Below are positions 1 to 5,713 of a stretch of 9,476 bases of DNA, piece after piece (positions within the stretch are counted from its first letter, which is position 1; every line of letters starts with the position of its first letter). The notes under the pieces were generated by a model. That model saw only the letters and a program-made list of their open reading frames with translations, did not search any database and was not told the origin of the DNA. This DNA comes from Bacteroidales bacterium. GTDB taxonomy: Bacteria > Bacteroidota > Bacteroidia > Bacteroidales > UBA1556. A program made the translations under genes and the position numbers. The stretch lies in the NCBI GenBank assembly GCA_029939445.1, contig JAOZSY010000097.1, positions 1 through 9,476 of the forward strand, written 5' to 3'.

Positions 1-1299
1 ACTGCTCAAAATACTTACTCCTGATTCTATCCATAATTGTGGATAACTACCAATAATAAAAGTAGTTTGAAACATTACCCACATTAGGAAAATAAATAGA
101 GGAAAACTATATAATCTATTAGTAATAATACTATCAACAGCATGTGTAACATCTCGCTTGCTAAATGTAGCTCCTACTTTATAAGTTTCTTTAAGTGCAC
201 CATAAATAAATCCATATTTAGCATCAGTAATTGCCGATTCCGCATTTTCTTTAAAATAGTTTTCAGCCCTATCCTGACGATCTTTTACAAGAAGCTTTAT
301 TTCTTCTTCATTTATTGTTTTCTGAATTTTAGATTGAGCATCGGAATCAGCCTCAAGCAATTTAATTGCAAGAAAACGAGAAGATATTCTATCTGTTAAA
401 TCCCAATTATCGGACTGTTTAATAAGATCTTGAATTAGCTTAATAGATTTCTCCAAGCACTTACCATAATTTATATGAATATGACGCTCTATTGGATTTT
501 TATTAAGGTATGACTCTATAACTAGATCAAAAAGCTCATCAATACCTTTTCTTTTAGCACCAACAGTTCGCACCGATGGAATTCCTAACATTTGAGAAAG
601 AAGCTTATCGTCAAGCACATCTTTTCGTCTATCCATCTCATCGCTCATATTCAATGCCATAACAACCTTTACATCCATATCAATAAGCTGGGTAGTAAGG
701 TATAAATTACGTTCAAGATTAGAAGAATCCACAACGTTAATTATAACATCGGGCATTTCATCATGAATAAAATTACGAACATATAATTCTTCTGGCGAGT
801 AGGCTGTTAGTGAATATGTACCTGGCAAATCAACAATATTGATTTTATATCCGTCATGATTAAAAATTGCTTCTTTGGAATCTACCGTTACACCGCTATA
901 ATTACCAACATGCTCATTAAGACCCGATACAATATTAAAAATAGTAGTTTTACCACAGTTAGGATTTCCAACAAAAGCTACATTTAGCTCTTTAAGTTTT
1001 GTTGCACGACCCTTTAATTTGCTATCATCTTTTATTGTTCCTTTAAATACAAATTCTTCATTAACATGATCATTTTCAGACATCAACTCAATAAGATTAG
1101 ACTCTGAAACTCTTAATGAAACATCATAGCCCATCAAAGAATACTCAATAGGATCTTGTAGTGGCGCTCTTCGGATAACTTCAATCTCTTTCCCTGCAAT
1201 AAAACCCATCTCCATTATTCTTCGGCGAAAAGCACCTCGGCCTTTTACTTTAGAAATAACACCCTTTTCACCTTCATTAAGATCACTTAAATGTTTCAT
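1..1299 (-). CDS. feoAB: Fused FeoA-FeoB ferrous iron transporter, N-terminal part (runs off left edge)
   Basis: This inner-membrane Fe2+ uptake protein begins with ATG at 1299 and stays open for 433 codons to base 1. Residues 1-73 form a FeoA domain (SH3-like), with the typical RRRIMEMGF and LQDPIEYSLMG stretches. A short linker leads to the FeoB GTPase domain from about residue 105. Its motifs are all visible: G1 GNPNCGKT at 111-118, G2 region NYSGVTVD at 133-140, switch II DLPG at 157-160, G4 NMSD at 217-220 and a G5-like TVGAKRKG at 246-252. A helical GDI-like region follows, and the first membrane helix starts near residue 398 (FPLFIFLMWVMFQTTF). The remaining membrane part with the Gate motifs lies outside the window. 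FeoA-FeoB fusions are known in Bacteroidota; elsewhere the two are usually separate genes. The start is supported by the FeoA N-terminus and a good promoter about 38 bases upstream. Identity is firm. Confidence 0.95.
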   Translation of the reverse strand, partial: MKHLSDLNEGEKGVISKVKGRGAFRRRIMEMGFIAGKEIEVIRRAPLQDPIEYSLMGYDVSLRVSESNLIELMSENDHVNEEFVFKGTIKDDSKLKGRATKLKELNVAFVGNPNCGKTTIFNIVSGLNEHVGNYSGVTVDSKEAIFNHDGYKINIVDLPGTYSLTAYSPEELYVRNFIHDEMPDVIINVVDSSNLERNLYLTTQLIDMDVKVVMALNMSDEMDRRKDVLDDKLLSQMLGIPSVRTVGAKRKGIDELFDLVIESYLNKNPIERHIHINYGKCLEKSIKLIQDLIKQSDNWDLTDRISSRFLAIKLLEADSDAQSKIQKTINEEEIKLLVKDRQDRAENYFKENAESAITDAKYGFIYGALKETYKVGATFSKRDVTHAVDSIITNRLYSFPLFIFLMWVMFQTTFIIGSYPQLWIESGVSILSS

Positions 1300-1336
1300 T
1301 ATTATTTATTTCATTAAAATTATTTTCTAAAAAAGA

Positions 1337-1366
1337 CAAAAATAGTTTAATTAGTTTTTTAATCAA
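1337..1366 (-). promoter_or_regulatory. Putative Bacteroidota-type promoter of feoAB
   Basis: Read on the minus strand, the -7 box TATTTTTG (1344-1337) matches the Bacteroidota consensus TAnnTTTG. A TTG -33 element (1366-1364) lies 19 bases upstream, which is normal spacing. Transcription would begin near 1331 and leave a leader of about 30 bases before the feoAB ATG. The site sits wholly in the 85-base gap after the upstream gene, so feoAB can be transcribed independently of it. A 10-base palindrome (1365-1374) overlaps the -33 element. Confidence 0.6.
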
Positions 1367-1384
1367 TAGCTATTAGTAGGTATT

Positions 1385-1903
1385 CTATTTCAATTCATCT
1401 TTTTTCTTTTTTATCTTCCTAAAATATGATTCTTTAGTAGCAATATACATCACCTTAGTAGCTTTCATATGTACATTCCCTGCTTTATCAACAAATTCTA
1501 CAGGAAGTTTTAAATAATATTGCCCTCTTTTCTTTAGATTTTCTCTTATTTCTTCAATCACCTCATCTTCAATAATGAAGCTGGCAACCACTTTCTTTTT
1601 AATGGGCTTCTTAAAAACTATATGAGCTTCCTTATCCCATATAACATACTCCTTTCCAAATATATTACGAAGCTGAATTGCAAAAATAGGATCTATTGAA
1701 GCATAAATACTACCGCCAAAAACAGTCATATTTATATTCCAATTTCGTAATCCTAATTTAATACAAACATGCATTTCTTTCCAATCATCGGAAATAAATC
1801 GAACTCTACCACTACTCCTTCTATATGCTGGGTATATGTTTAAACCAAATTTATAAAATTTAGTATATAAACTTTCTTTTCTCTCTGTTTCAAACTCTTT
1901 CAC
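1385..1903 (-). CDS. DUF4442 family hotdog-fold protein (putative thioesterase-like)
   Basis: The 172-residue protein resembles the DUF4442 family, predicted to take the hotdog fold of acyl-CoA thioesterases. Visible family landmarks are PAYRRSSGRVRFISDDW (25-41), the RNWN..MTVFGGSIYASIDPIF core (53-74) that forms the central hotdog helix, and YVIWDKEAHIVFKKP (86-100). It then follows the family pattern of a beta strand plus an E-rich helix (VVASFIIEDEVIEEI). The C-terminus is lysine-rich (FRKIKKKKDELK). The start codon is GTG at 1903; there is no ATG before the upstream in-frame stop, and the first internal Met (residue 44) would remove conserved sequence. The substrate is unknown, and no catalytic residue can be named with confidence. 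It lies 85 bases upstream of feoAB on the same strand, but a separate promoter for feoAB argues against an obligate operon. The family call is likely; the enzymatic role is an inference from the fold. Confidence 0.8.
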   Translation of the reverse strand: MKEFETERKESLYTKFYKFGLNIYPAYRRSSGRVRFISDDWKEMHVCIKLGLRNWNINMTVFGGSIYASIDPIFAIQLRNIFGKEYVIWDKEAHIVFKKPIKKKVVASFIIEDEVIEEIRENLKKRGQYYLKLPVEFVDKAGNVHMKATKVMYIATKESYFRKIKKKKDELK

Positions 1904-1933
1904 AATATAAAATCTTTCTTTAATTAATCAACG

Positions 1934-1941
1934 CAAATATA
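1934..1941 (-). promoter_or_regulatory. Putative -7 box for the DUF4442 gene
   Basis: On the minus strand this reads TATATTTG, a full match to TAnnTTTG. It would place the transcription start near 1927 and give a leader of about 24 bases before the GTG start. No convincing -33 TTG is seen at 17-23 bases upstream. Confidence 0.45.
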
Positions 1942-1999
1942 CTAATAAGAATATCATTTAATTAATAAAGTTTTTTATTCAACTAACATATGTTTTTCT

Positions 2000-2007
2000 T
2001 ACTTTTG
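2000..2007 (+). promoter_or_regulatory. Putative -7 box for the class V aminotransferase gene
   Basis: TACTTTTG matches TAnnTTTG exactly and lies 32 bases before the ATG at 2040, implying a leader of roughly 25 bases. No clear -33 TTG is seen at the usual spacing. Together with the oppositely facing box at 1934-1941, it makes this 136-base gap a divergent promoter region. Confidence 0.5.
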
Positions 2008-2039
2008 AAGCTTAAATCTAACCTACACATTATTGCAAA

Positions 2040-3500
2040 ATGGAGAATTATTTTCAGAAATTTAGAGAACAAGTTATAGGAAGAAATTACCCTTTCACAA
2101 GCCCTTATGGTGAGCAAAAAATAATTTATGCTGACTGGGTAGCAAGTGGCCGATTATATAAAGGCATTGAAGATAAAATGGCTAATACATTTGGACCTTT
2201 TGTTGCAAATACACATACCGAAACTAGCGAAACTGGTACTGTAATGACAAAAGCATATCATCATGCAAAAGATATTATCCGTAAACATGTAAATGCTAAC
2301 CCCAATGACATTGTAATAACTGCAGGCGTTGGCATGACTGGTGTTGTAAATAAATTTCAACGAATATTAAATTTAAAGCCTTGCCATAACGATGCAAATC
2401 TAGACGAAATGCTTTCGGGAGAAAAGCCAGTGGTATTTATTACGCATATGGAGCATCATAGCAACCATACATCGTGGTATGAGACTATTGCTGATGTGGT
2501 AGTGCTGCCTGCAACTAAAGAAGGCACTGTAGATTTAATAAAAATGGATGAAGTGGTTTCGTCTTATTCTAAAAGAAAAAAGAAAATTGGAAGTTTTACA
2601 GCCTGTAGTAATGTTACTGGCGTTGGAACTCCTTACCATAAGATGGCAGCAATAATGCATAAATATAATGGTCTTTGTTTTATTGACTTTGCTGCAAATG
2701 CACCTTATGAAGAAATGAATATGCATCCTGAAAATAAAGATGAGTATCTTGATGCAATAATGTTCTCTCCACACAAATTTTTGGGAGGGCCAGGATCTTC
2801 AGGAGTATTGGTATTTAAAAAAGAGCTTTATAATAACGCAGTACCCGATCACCCAGGAGGTGGAACTGTAGATTGGACAAATGCTTGGGGTGAGTATAAA
2901 TATACTGACAATATTGAAGCTCGTGAAGATGGTGGAACACCTGGTTTTTTGCAAGCCATTCGCACTTCGCTATCATTAAAACTAAAAGAGCAAATGGGTA
3001 CTGATAATATCCAAAAACGAGAAGAAGAACTATTTAAAATAGCTTTTACTGAACTTGGCAAAATTAATAATCTTAGTATTCTTGCAAACAATATTAAAAA
3101 ACGAGTTGGCGCACTTTCTTTCTATATAAAAGACGTTCATTATAATCTAATAGTAAAACTACTTAATGATAGATTTGGCGTACAAGTTAGAGGTGGTTGT
3201 GCTTGCGCAGGTACTTATGGTCATTATCTTCTTAATGTTACCCATGCAGAATCAAAACGAATTACTGATTTGATTGATAGTGGCGACCTTAGCAAAAAAC
3301 CTGGATGGGTACGCCTTTCGGTACACCCAACAATGACTAATGATGAGCTATATTTTATTTGTGATGCTATAAATAAGATTGGCAAAAACCATGAAGAATG
3401 GGCGAAAGATTATATTCACGAAGAGGAAACTAATGAGTTTATTCACAAAAACTTTATCAATAAAGAACGATATAATATTGATGATTGGTTTTCTTTATAA
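2040..3500 (+). CDS. Class V PLP-dependent aminotransferase, cysteine-desulfurase-like
   Basis: This 486-residue cytoplasmic enzyme has the fold-type I architecture of class V aminotransferases (SufS/NifS, selenocysteine lyase, Moco sulfurase). Residues that can be placed are the N-terminal IIYADWVASGRLY (28-40, the usual 'YLDxAaxg' position), a PLP-stacking His in HMEHHSN (136-142), the pyridine-nitrogen Asp in FIDFAANAP (D216), and the Schiff-base lysine in SPHKFLGGPGSSG (K246). The loop that carries the persulfide cysteine in desulfurases is present as QVRGGCACAGTYGH (382-394), with candidate cysteines C387 and C389. This resembles the R-x-GC-x-C loop of Moco-sulfurase-type members more than the SufS loop. 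At 486 residues it is longer than SufS (about 400). No SufE/SufBCD or IscU neighbour is present, so a role in Fe-S assembly is not supported by context. The PLP enzyme call is firm; the desulfurase activity and substrate are inferred. Confidence 0.9.
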   Translation: MENYFQKFREQVIGRNYPFTSPYGEQKIIYADWVASGRLYKGIEDKMANTFGPFVANTHTETSETGTVMTKAYHHAKDIIRKHVNANPNDIVITAGVGMTGVVNKFQRILNLKPCHNDANLDEMLSGEKPVVFITHMEHHSNHTSWYETIADVVVLPATKEGTVDLIKMDEVVSSYSKRKKKIGSFTACSNVTGVGTPYHKMAAIMHKYNGLCFIDFAANAPYEEMNMHPENKDEYLDAIMFSPHKFLGGPGSSGVLVFKKELYNNAVPDHPGGGTVDWTNAWGEYKYTDNIEAREDGGTPGFLQAIRTSLSLKLKEQMGTDNIQKREEELFKIAFTELGKINNLSILANNIKKRVGALSFYIKDVHYNLIVKLLNDRFGVQVRGGCACAGTYGHYLLNVTHAESKRITDLIDSGDLSKKPGWVRLSVHPTMTNDELYFICDAINKIGKNHEEWAKDYIHEEETNEFIHKNFINKERYNIDDWFSL

Positions 3501-3522
3501 TAACTCTCCAAAAAATAATAAC

Positions 3523-3558
3523 AAAAAAACTCGTAATAAATATTACGAGTTTTTTTTT
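3523..3558. terminator. Bidirectional intrinsic terminator between convergent genes
   Basis: A perfect 9-base stem (3529-3537 with 3542-3550, ACTCGTAAT/ATTACGAGT) closes a 4-base AAAT loop. An A-tract (3523-3528) lies on its left and a run of eight further T (3551-3558) on its right. It is therefore a good rho-independent terminator in both directions. It serves the aminotransferase gene ending at 3500 and the minus-strand barrel gene whose stop is at 3577. Confidence 0.9.
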
Positions 3559-3576
3559 GCTTAATTGATATATCTT

Positions 3577-4305
3577 CTATTTAAACCAACCAAAAATAAA
3601 ACTTATTTCAGCAGTAGGCGAACTAAGGTTACCTGTTTCAAATACATTGCTTTCAATTTTATTACTAGAGTTTAGGTAATTATATGATAATTCAGAATTA
3701 CTTACCCATTGATAACCCAAACCAACTTTAAACTTCATCCAATTAGTTAGATTCATTTCTACATCTATTTGAGGAGTTATTACAAAAACTGGGCTCGAAA
3801 CATAAACATCATCATTATAATACTTACAATTATAGCTATTGCAAGATTGGTAATAATCGTAATGATCATAAAGAAGAATTGCACCTCCTCCAAACTTAGT
3901 ACTAAAACCAAAATGTATTGGTTTATCAGCAGCAAAATTAACACCTACTATTAATCCCGTATGAAAAAATGTAGAAGCTTTCTCAATATTAGATGTTGAA
4001 TCTGACGAAAGGAAATCGTATTCAGGAGAACCAAATGAACCTCTACCATAGAATCCCACATAAAAACTTCTATTTAACAAAACAGCACCATCAAAGCCCG
4101 CTGCACCAGCTACTTTTCCATCCAATGATAATAAATTAAAACTAAAAGCACCAAACCCACTTACCTTAGTAGTTGAATTATTACTACTAAATATTGTTTT
4201 ATACTCTGTATTTGAATTTTGAGAAACTGTAGAATCAGATTTCTGAGAAAACATAACAAAAGGTGTTCCCAATGCTAGTAATAATAATAGTGAGAATATT
4301 TTCAT
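3577..4305 (-). CDS. Exported outer-membrane beta-barrel family protein, function unknown
   Basis: The 242-residue product begins with a classic signal peptide (MKIFSLLLLLALG, cleavage likely near S20/Q21). A short Ser/Asn/Thr-rich segment follows, then alternating beta strands rich in Gly, Phe and Tyr. The pattern GFGAFSFNLLS (50-60), a Gly-rich strand with LLNRSFYVGFYGRG (76-89), a KPIHFGFSTKFGGGAILL strand pair (128-145), SPVFVITPQIDVEMNLTNWMKF (171-192) and an aromatic C-terminal strand (AEISFIFGWFK) recurs in a family of Bacteroidota outer-membrane proteins. No function has been assigned to that family as far as I know. A loop at about 149-170 carries two cysteines, C155 and C160, that could form a disulfide. 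The gene is convergent with the aminotransferase gene and shares its terminator. Location in the outer membrane is a sound inference; the role is unknown. Confidence 0.8.
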   Translation of the reverse strand: MKIFSLLLLLALGTPFVMFSQKSDSTVSQNSNTEYKTIFSSNNSTTKVSGFGAFSFNLLSLDGKVAGAAGFDGAVLLNRSFYVGFYGRGSFGSPEYDFLSSDSTSNIEKASTFFHTGLIVGVNFAADKPIHFGFSTKFGGGAILLYDHYDYYQSCNSYNCKYYNDDVYVSSPVFVITPQIDVEMNLTNWMKFKVGLGYQWVSNSELSYNYLNSSNKIESNVFETGNLSSPTAEISFIFGWFK

Positions 4306-4426
4306 GTTTTAAAGTATTGATTGATTTTGATAAATATCTTTATATGTTTTTACTAATTAATAAAATATTTACTAGCAAGTGCTATTCAATACTTTATACT
4401 AATAAATACAAATAGTTATGGAATTA

Positions 4427-4434
4427 CAAAAGTA
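4427..4434 (-). promoter_or_regulatory. Possible -7 box for the beta-barrel gene
   Basis: On the minus strand this reads TACTTTTG, an exact TAnnTTTG match. It would give a long leader of roughly 115 bases before the ATG at 4305. No -33 TTG is found at the usual spacing, and such octamers occur by chance in AT-rich DNA, so the call is weak. Confidence 0.3.
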
Positions 4435-4508
4435 AACTAATTACGAAGAGTAAAAAACTAAACAAACTAACAATAATTACTTTTAGTAGGTTTTAAATAT
4501 ATTTTTAC

Positions 4509-4516
4509 TATATTTG
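4509..4516 (+). promoter_or_regulatory. Putative -7 box for the small lipoprotein gene
   Basis: TATATTTG matches TAnnTTTG and is 60 bases before the ATG at 4577, giving a leader of about 54 bases. A small inverted repeat GATAT-N7-ATATC (4522-4538) falls at or just after the predicted transcription start. The -33 element is not clear. Confidence 0.45.
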
Positions 4517-4576
4517 TGACTGATATTTCACAGATATCGCGTATGCAAACATATTTATTAACCTAACAAAACTACC

Positions 4577-4966
4577 ATGAAAAAGTCAATCCGATTTTTC
4601 TTTATCATGCTTTTAAGTATTAGCTTATTCCAAATTAGCTGTACAAAAGAGGATGACAAAGCTGTAGTATTACCTACAGTTAGTACTAATAGTGTAACAA
4701 ACATTGCACCTACAACAGTAACAACTGGCGGGGTAATTAGTGATAATGTAGAAATTACTGCCAGAGGTGTTTGTTATTCAAGCTCCAATCAAAATCCTTC
4801 TCTAGAAGATGATGATGGTTTCACCACTGATGGTACTGGTGATGGAAGCTTTGTTAGTAACCCTTCGGGACTATTAAACGGAACAACATATTATATTAGA
4901 GCATACGCTACAAATACCATAGGAACAGCATATGGAAATATGGTTACATGCAAAACCGTGCAGTAA
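4577..4966 (+). CDS. Small surface lipoprotein with one fibronectin-III-like Bacteroidota repeat
   Basis: The 129-residue protein starts with a basic, hydrophobic signal (MKKSIRFFFIMLLSISLF) ending in QISC, so C22 is the probable lipidated cysteine; Gln at -3 is not the preferred residue. Directly after it comes T-K-E-D-D, which fits the K-(D/E)2 lipoprotein export signal described for surface-exposed lipoproteins in Capnocytophaga and relatives. After a spacer rich in Val, Thr and Ser (about 29-48), residues 49-129 form one copy of a beta-sandwich repeat common in Bacteroidota cell-surface proteins. Its landmarks are TTGGVISDN, ITARGVCYSS, a D-T-x-D-G-T-G-x-G-S-F stretch, then GLLNGTTYYIRAYATNTIGTAYGN (98-121). 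Usually this unit occurs in tandem or next to larger domains; here it is the entire mature protein. Cysteines C66 and C125 could pair. The gene has its own promoter-like box and terminator. Binding partner unknown. Confidence 0.85.
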   Translation: MKKSIRFFFIMLLSISLFQISCTKEDDKAVVLPTVSTNSVTNIAPTTVTTGGVISDNVEITARGVCYSSSNQNPSLEDDDGFTTDGTGDGSFVSNPSGLLNGTTYYIRAYATNTIGTAYGNMVTCKTVQ

Positions 4967-4990
4967 ATTATAAGTTATTAATTACAAATC

Positions 4991-5023
4991 AAGAGCTAGG
5001 TTATATTATTTGGCTCTTTTTTT
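4991..5023 (+). terminator. Probable rho-independent terminator of the lipoprotein gene
   Basis: AAGAGCT (4991-4997) pairs with GGCTCTT (5012-5018, one G-U pair) across a 14-base loop, and the 3' arm runs into a T-tract to 5023. It starts 24 bases after the lipoprotein stop codon. The loop is large, so efficiency may be moderate. Confidence 0.6.
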
Positions 5024-5038
5024 ATTCTATCACTTTTG
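5009..5038 (+). promoter_or_regulatory. Possible promoter of the 5-formyl-THF cyclo-ligase gene
   Basis: A TTTG -33 element (5009-5012) is followed after 18 bases by CACTTTTG (5031-5038), one mismatch from TAnnTTTG. The predicted leader would be about 50 bases. The -33 element overlaps the 3' arm of the preceding terminator, a compact but plausible arrangement. Confidence 0.4.
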
Positions 5039-5096
5039 CAACAATAACAAATAATTAACGTAGAAAAGTTATTGACTAAATTATTATATATTAAAA

Positions 5097-5645
5097 ATGG
5101 ATATTAATAAAGAGAAGAACATAATTAGAAAACAAATTAAGTATCTAAAATCTAAGCTTAATGCTGATGAGAAGCTTCTATTATCAAAATCAATAATTTT
5201 GAATTTGGAGAATAATAATGACTTTATTAACTCAACATGCATACTCGCATATTGGTCCATGAATGACGAAGTAAACACCCATGCTTTTGTTCAAAAATGG
5301 AGTTCATCTAAAGATATATATCTACCTGTAATTAAGGGTGATATGCTTGAATTTAGATTATTTACAGATATTAATAAGCTCGAAAAAGGATCTCAATTTG
5401 GCATTTATGAACCCAAAGGTGAAATATTAAAAGATTATAAGACAATTGATCTTGCAATAATTCCGGGAGTAGCTTTTGATAATCATAATAATAGATTAGG
5501 AAGAGGCCGTGCATTTTATGATAAAATACTTAAAAGTATAGATACAATAAAGATTGGCATTTGCTTCAATTTTCAGATTTTGGATATAATACCAACTGAA
5601 AATACTGATATTAAAATGGACATGATAATAAGCTCTAAACCCTAA
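5097..5645 (+). CDS. 5-formyltetrahydrofolate cyclo-ligase
   Basis: This 182-residue cytoplasmic enzyme (5,10-methenyltetrahydrofolate synthetase family) converts 5-formyl-THF plus ATP to 5,10-methenyl-THF, returning a storage or inhibitory folate to the one-carbon pool. The length is typical. Recognisable elements are the N-terminal basic helix KNIIRKQIK (7-15), ILAYWSMNDEVNT (49-61, substrate side), FGIYEP (101-106), the diagnostic IIPGVAFD (121-128) and the nucleotide-binding RLGRGRAFYDK (133-143), and IGICFNFQ (153-160). Two positions differ from the common pattern. The last Gly of the glycine-rich G-x-G-x-G-[YF]-Y-D loop is Ala139, and the usual His-Asp near the C-terminus is Thr170-Asp171. 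Both may reduce or alter activity, but the overall family assignment is secure. Known symbols include ygfA and MTHFS; none is assigned here. No terminator is seen before the downstream transporter gene. Confidence 0.92.
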   Translation: MDINKEKNIIRKQIKYLKSKLNADEKLLLSKSIILNLENNNDFINSTCILAYWSMNDEVNTHAFVQKWSSSKDIYLPVIKGDMLEFRLFTDINKLEKGSQFGIYEPKGEILKDYKTIDLAIIPGVAFDNHNNRLGRGRAFYDKILKSIDTIKIGICFNFQILDIIPTENTDIKMDMIISSKP

Positions 5646-5680
5646 TTAAATATAATACTATATAAATAAACTATTTTCTT

Positions 5681-5688
5681 TATCTTTG
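5681..5688 (+). promoter_or_regulatory. Putative -7 box for the cotransporter gene
   Basis: TATCTTTG is an exact TAnnTTTG match located 25 bases before the ATG at 5714, which implies a leader of about 19 bases. There is no clear -33 TTG. Because no terminator separates this gene from the folate gene 68 bases upstream, read-through transcription is also possible. Confidence 0.5.
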
Positions 5689-5713
5689 ACAATTATACAA
5701 ATTAGAAACACAT

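Noticed and set aside
142..399. Plus-strand open frame of 85 codons
   Set aside because: It lies antisense within the FeoB GTPase/linker coding region, has low-complexity Phe/Ile/Ser-rich content and no family resemblance.
2154..3091. Three minus-strand open frames (2154-2360, 2535-2774, 2849-3091)
   Set aside because: All are antisense to the well-supported class V aminotransferase, whose motifs run through these intervals.
3379..3564. Plus-strand open frame of 61 codons
   Set aside because: It overlaps the end of the aminotransferase in another frame and its 3' end is made by translating the terminator hairpin.
3769..3954. Plus-strand open frame of 61 codons
   Set aside because: It is antisense to the beta-barrel gene and shows no protein-like pattern.
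4522..4538. Inverted repeat GATAT-N7-ATATC in the lipoprotein leader
   Set aside because: The arms are only 5 bases and AT-rich, which is expected by chance; it is noted with the promoter but not called as an operator.
5084..5278. Minus-strand open frame of 64 codons
   Set aside because: It is antisense to the 5' end of the folate cyclo-ligase gene and its promoter leader.
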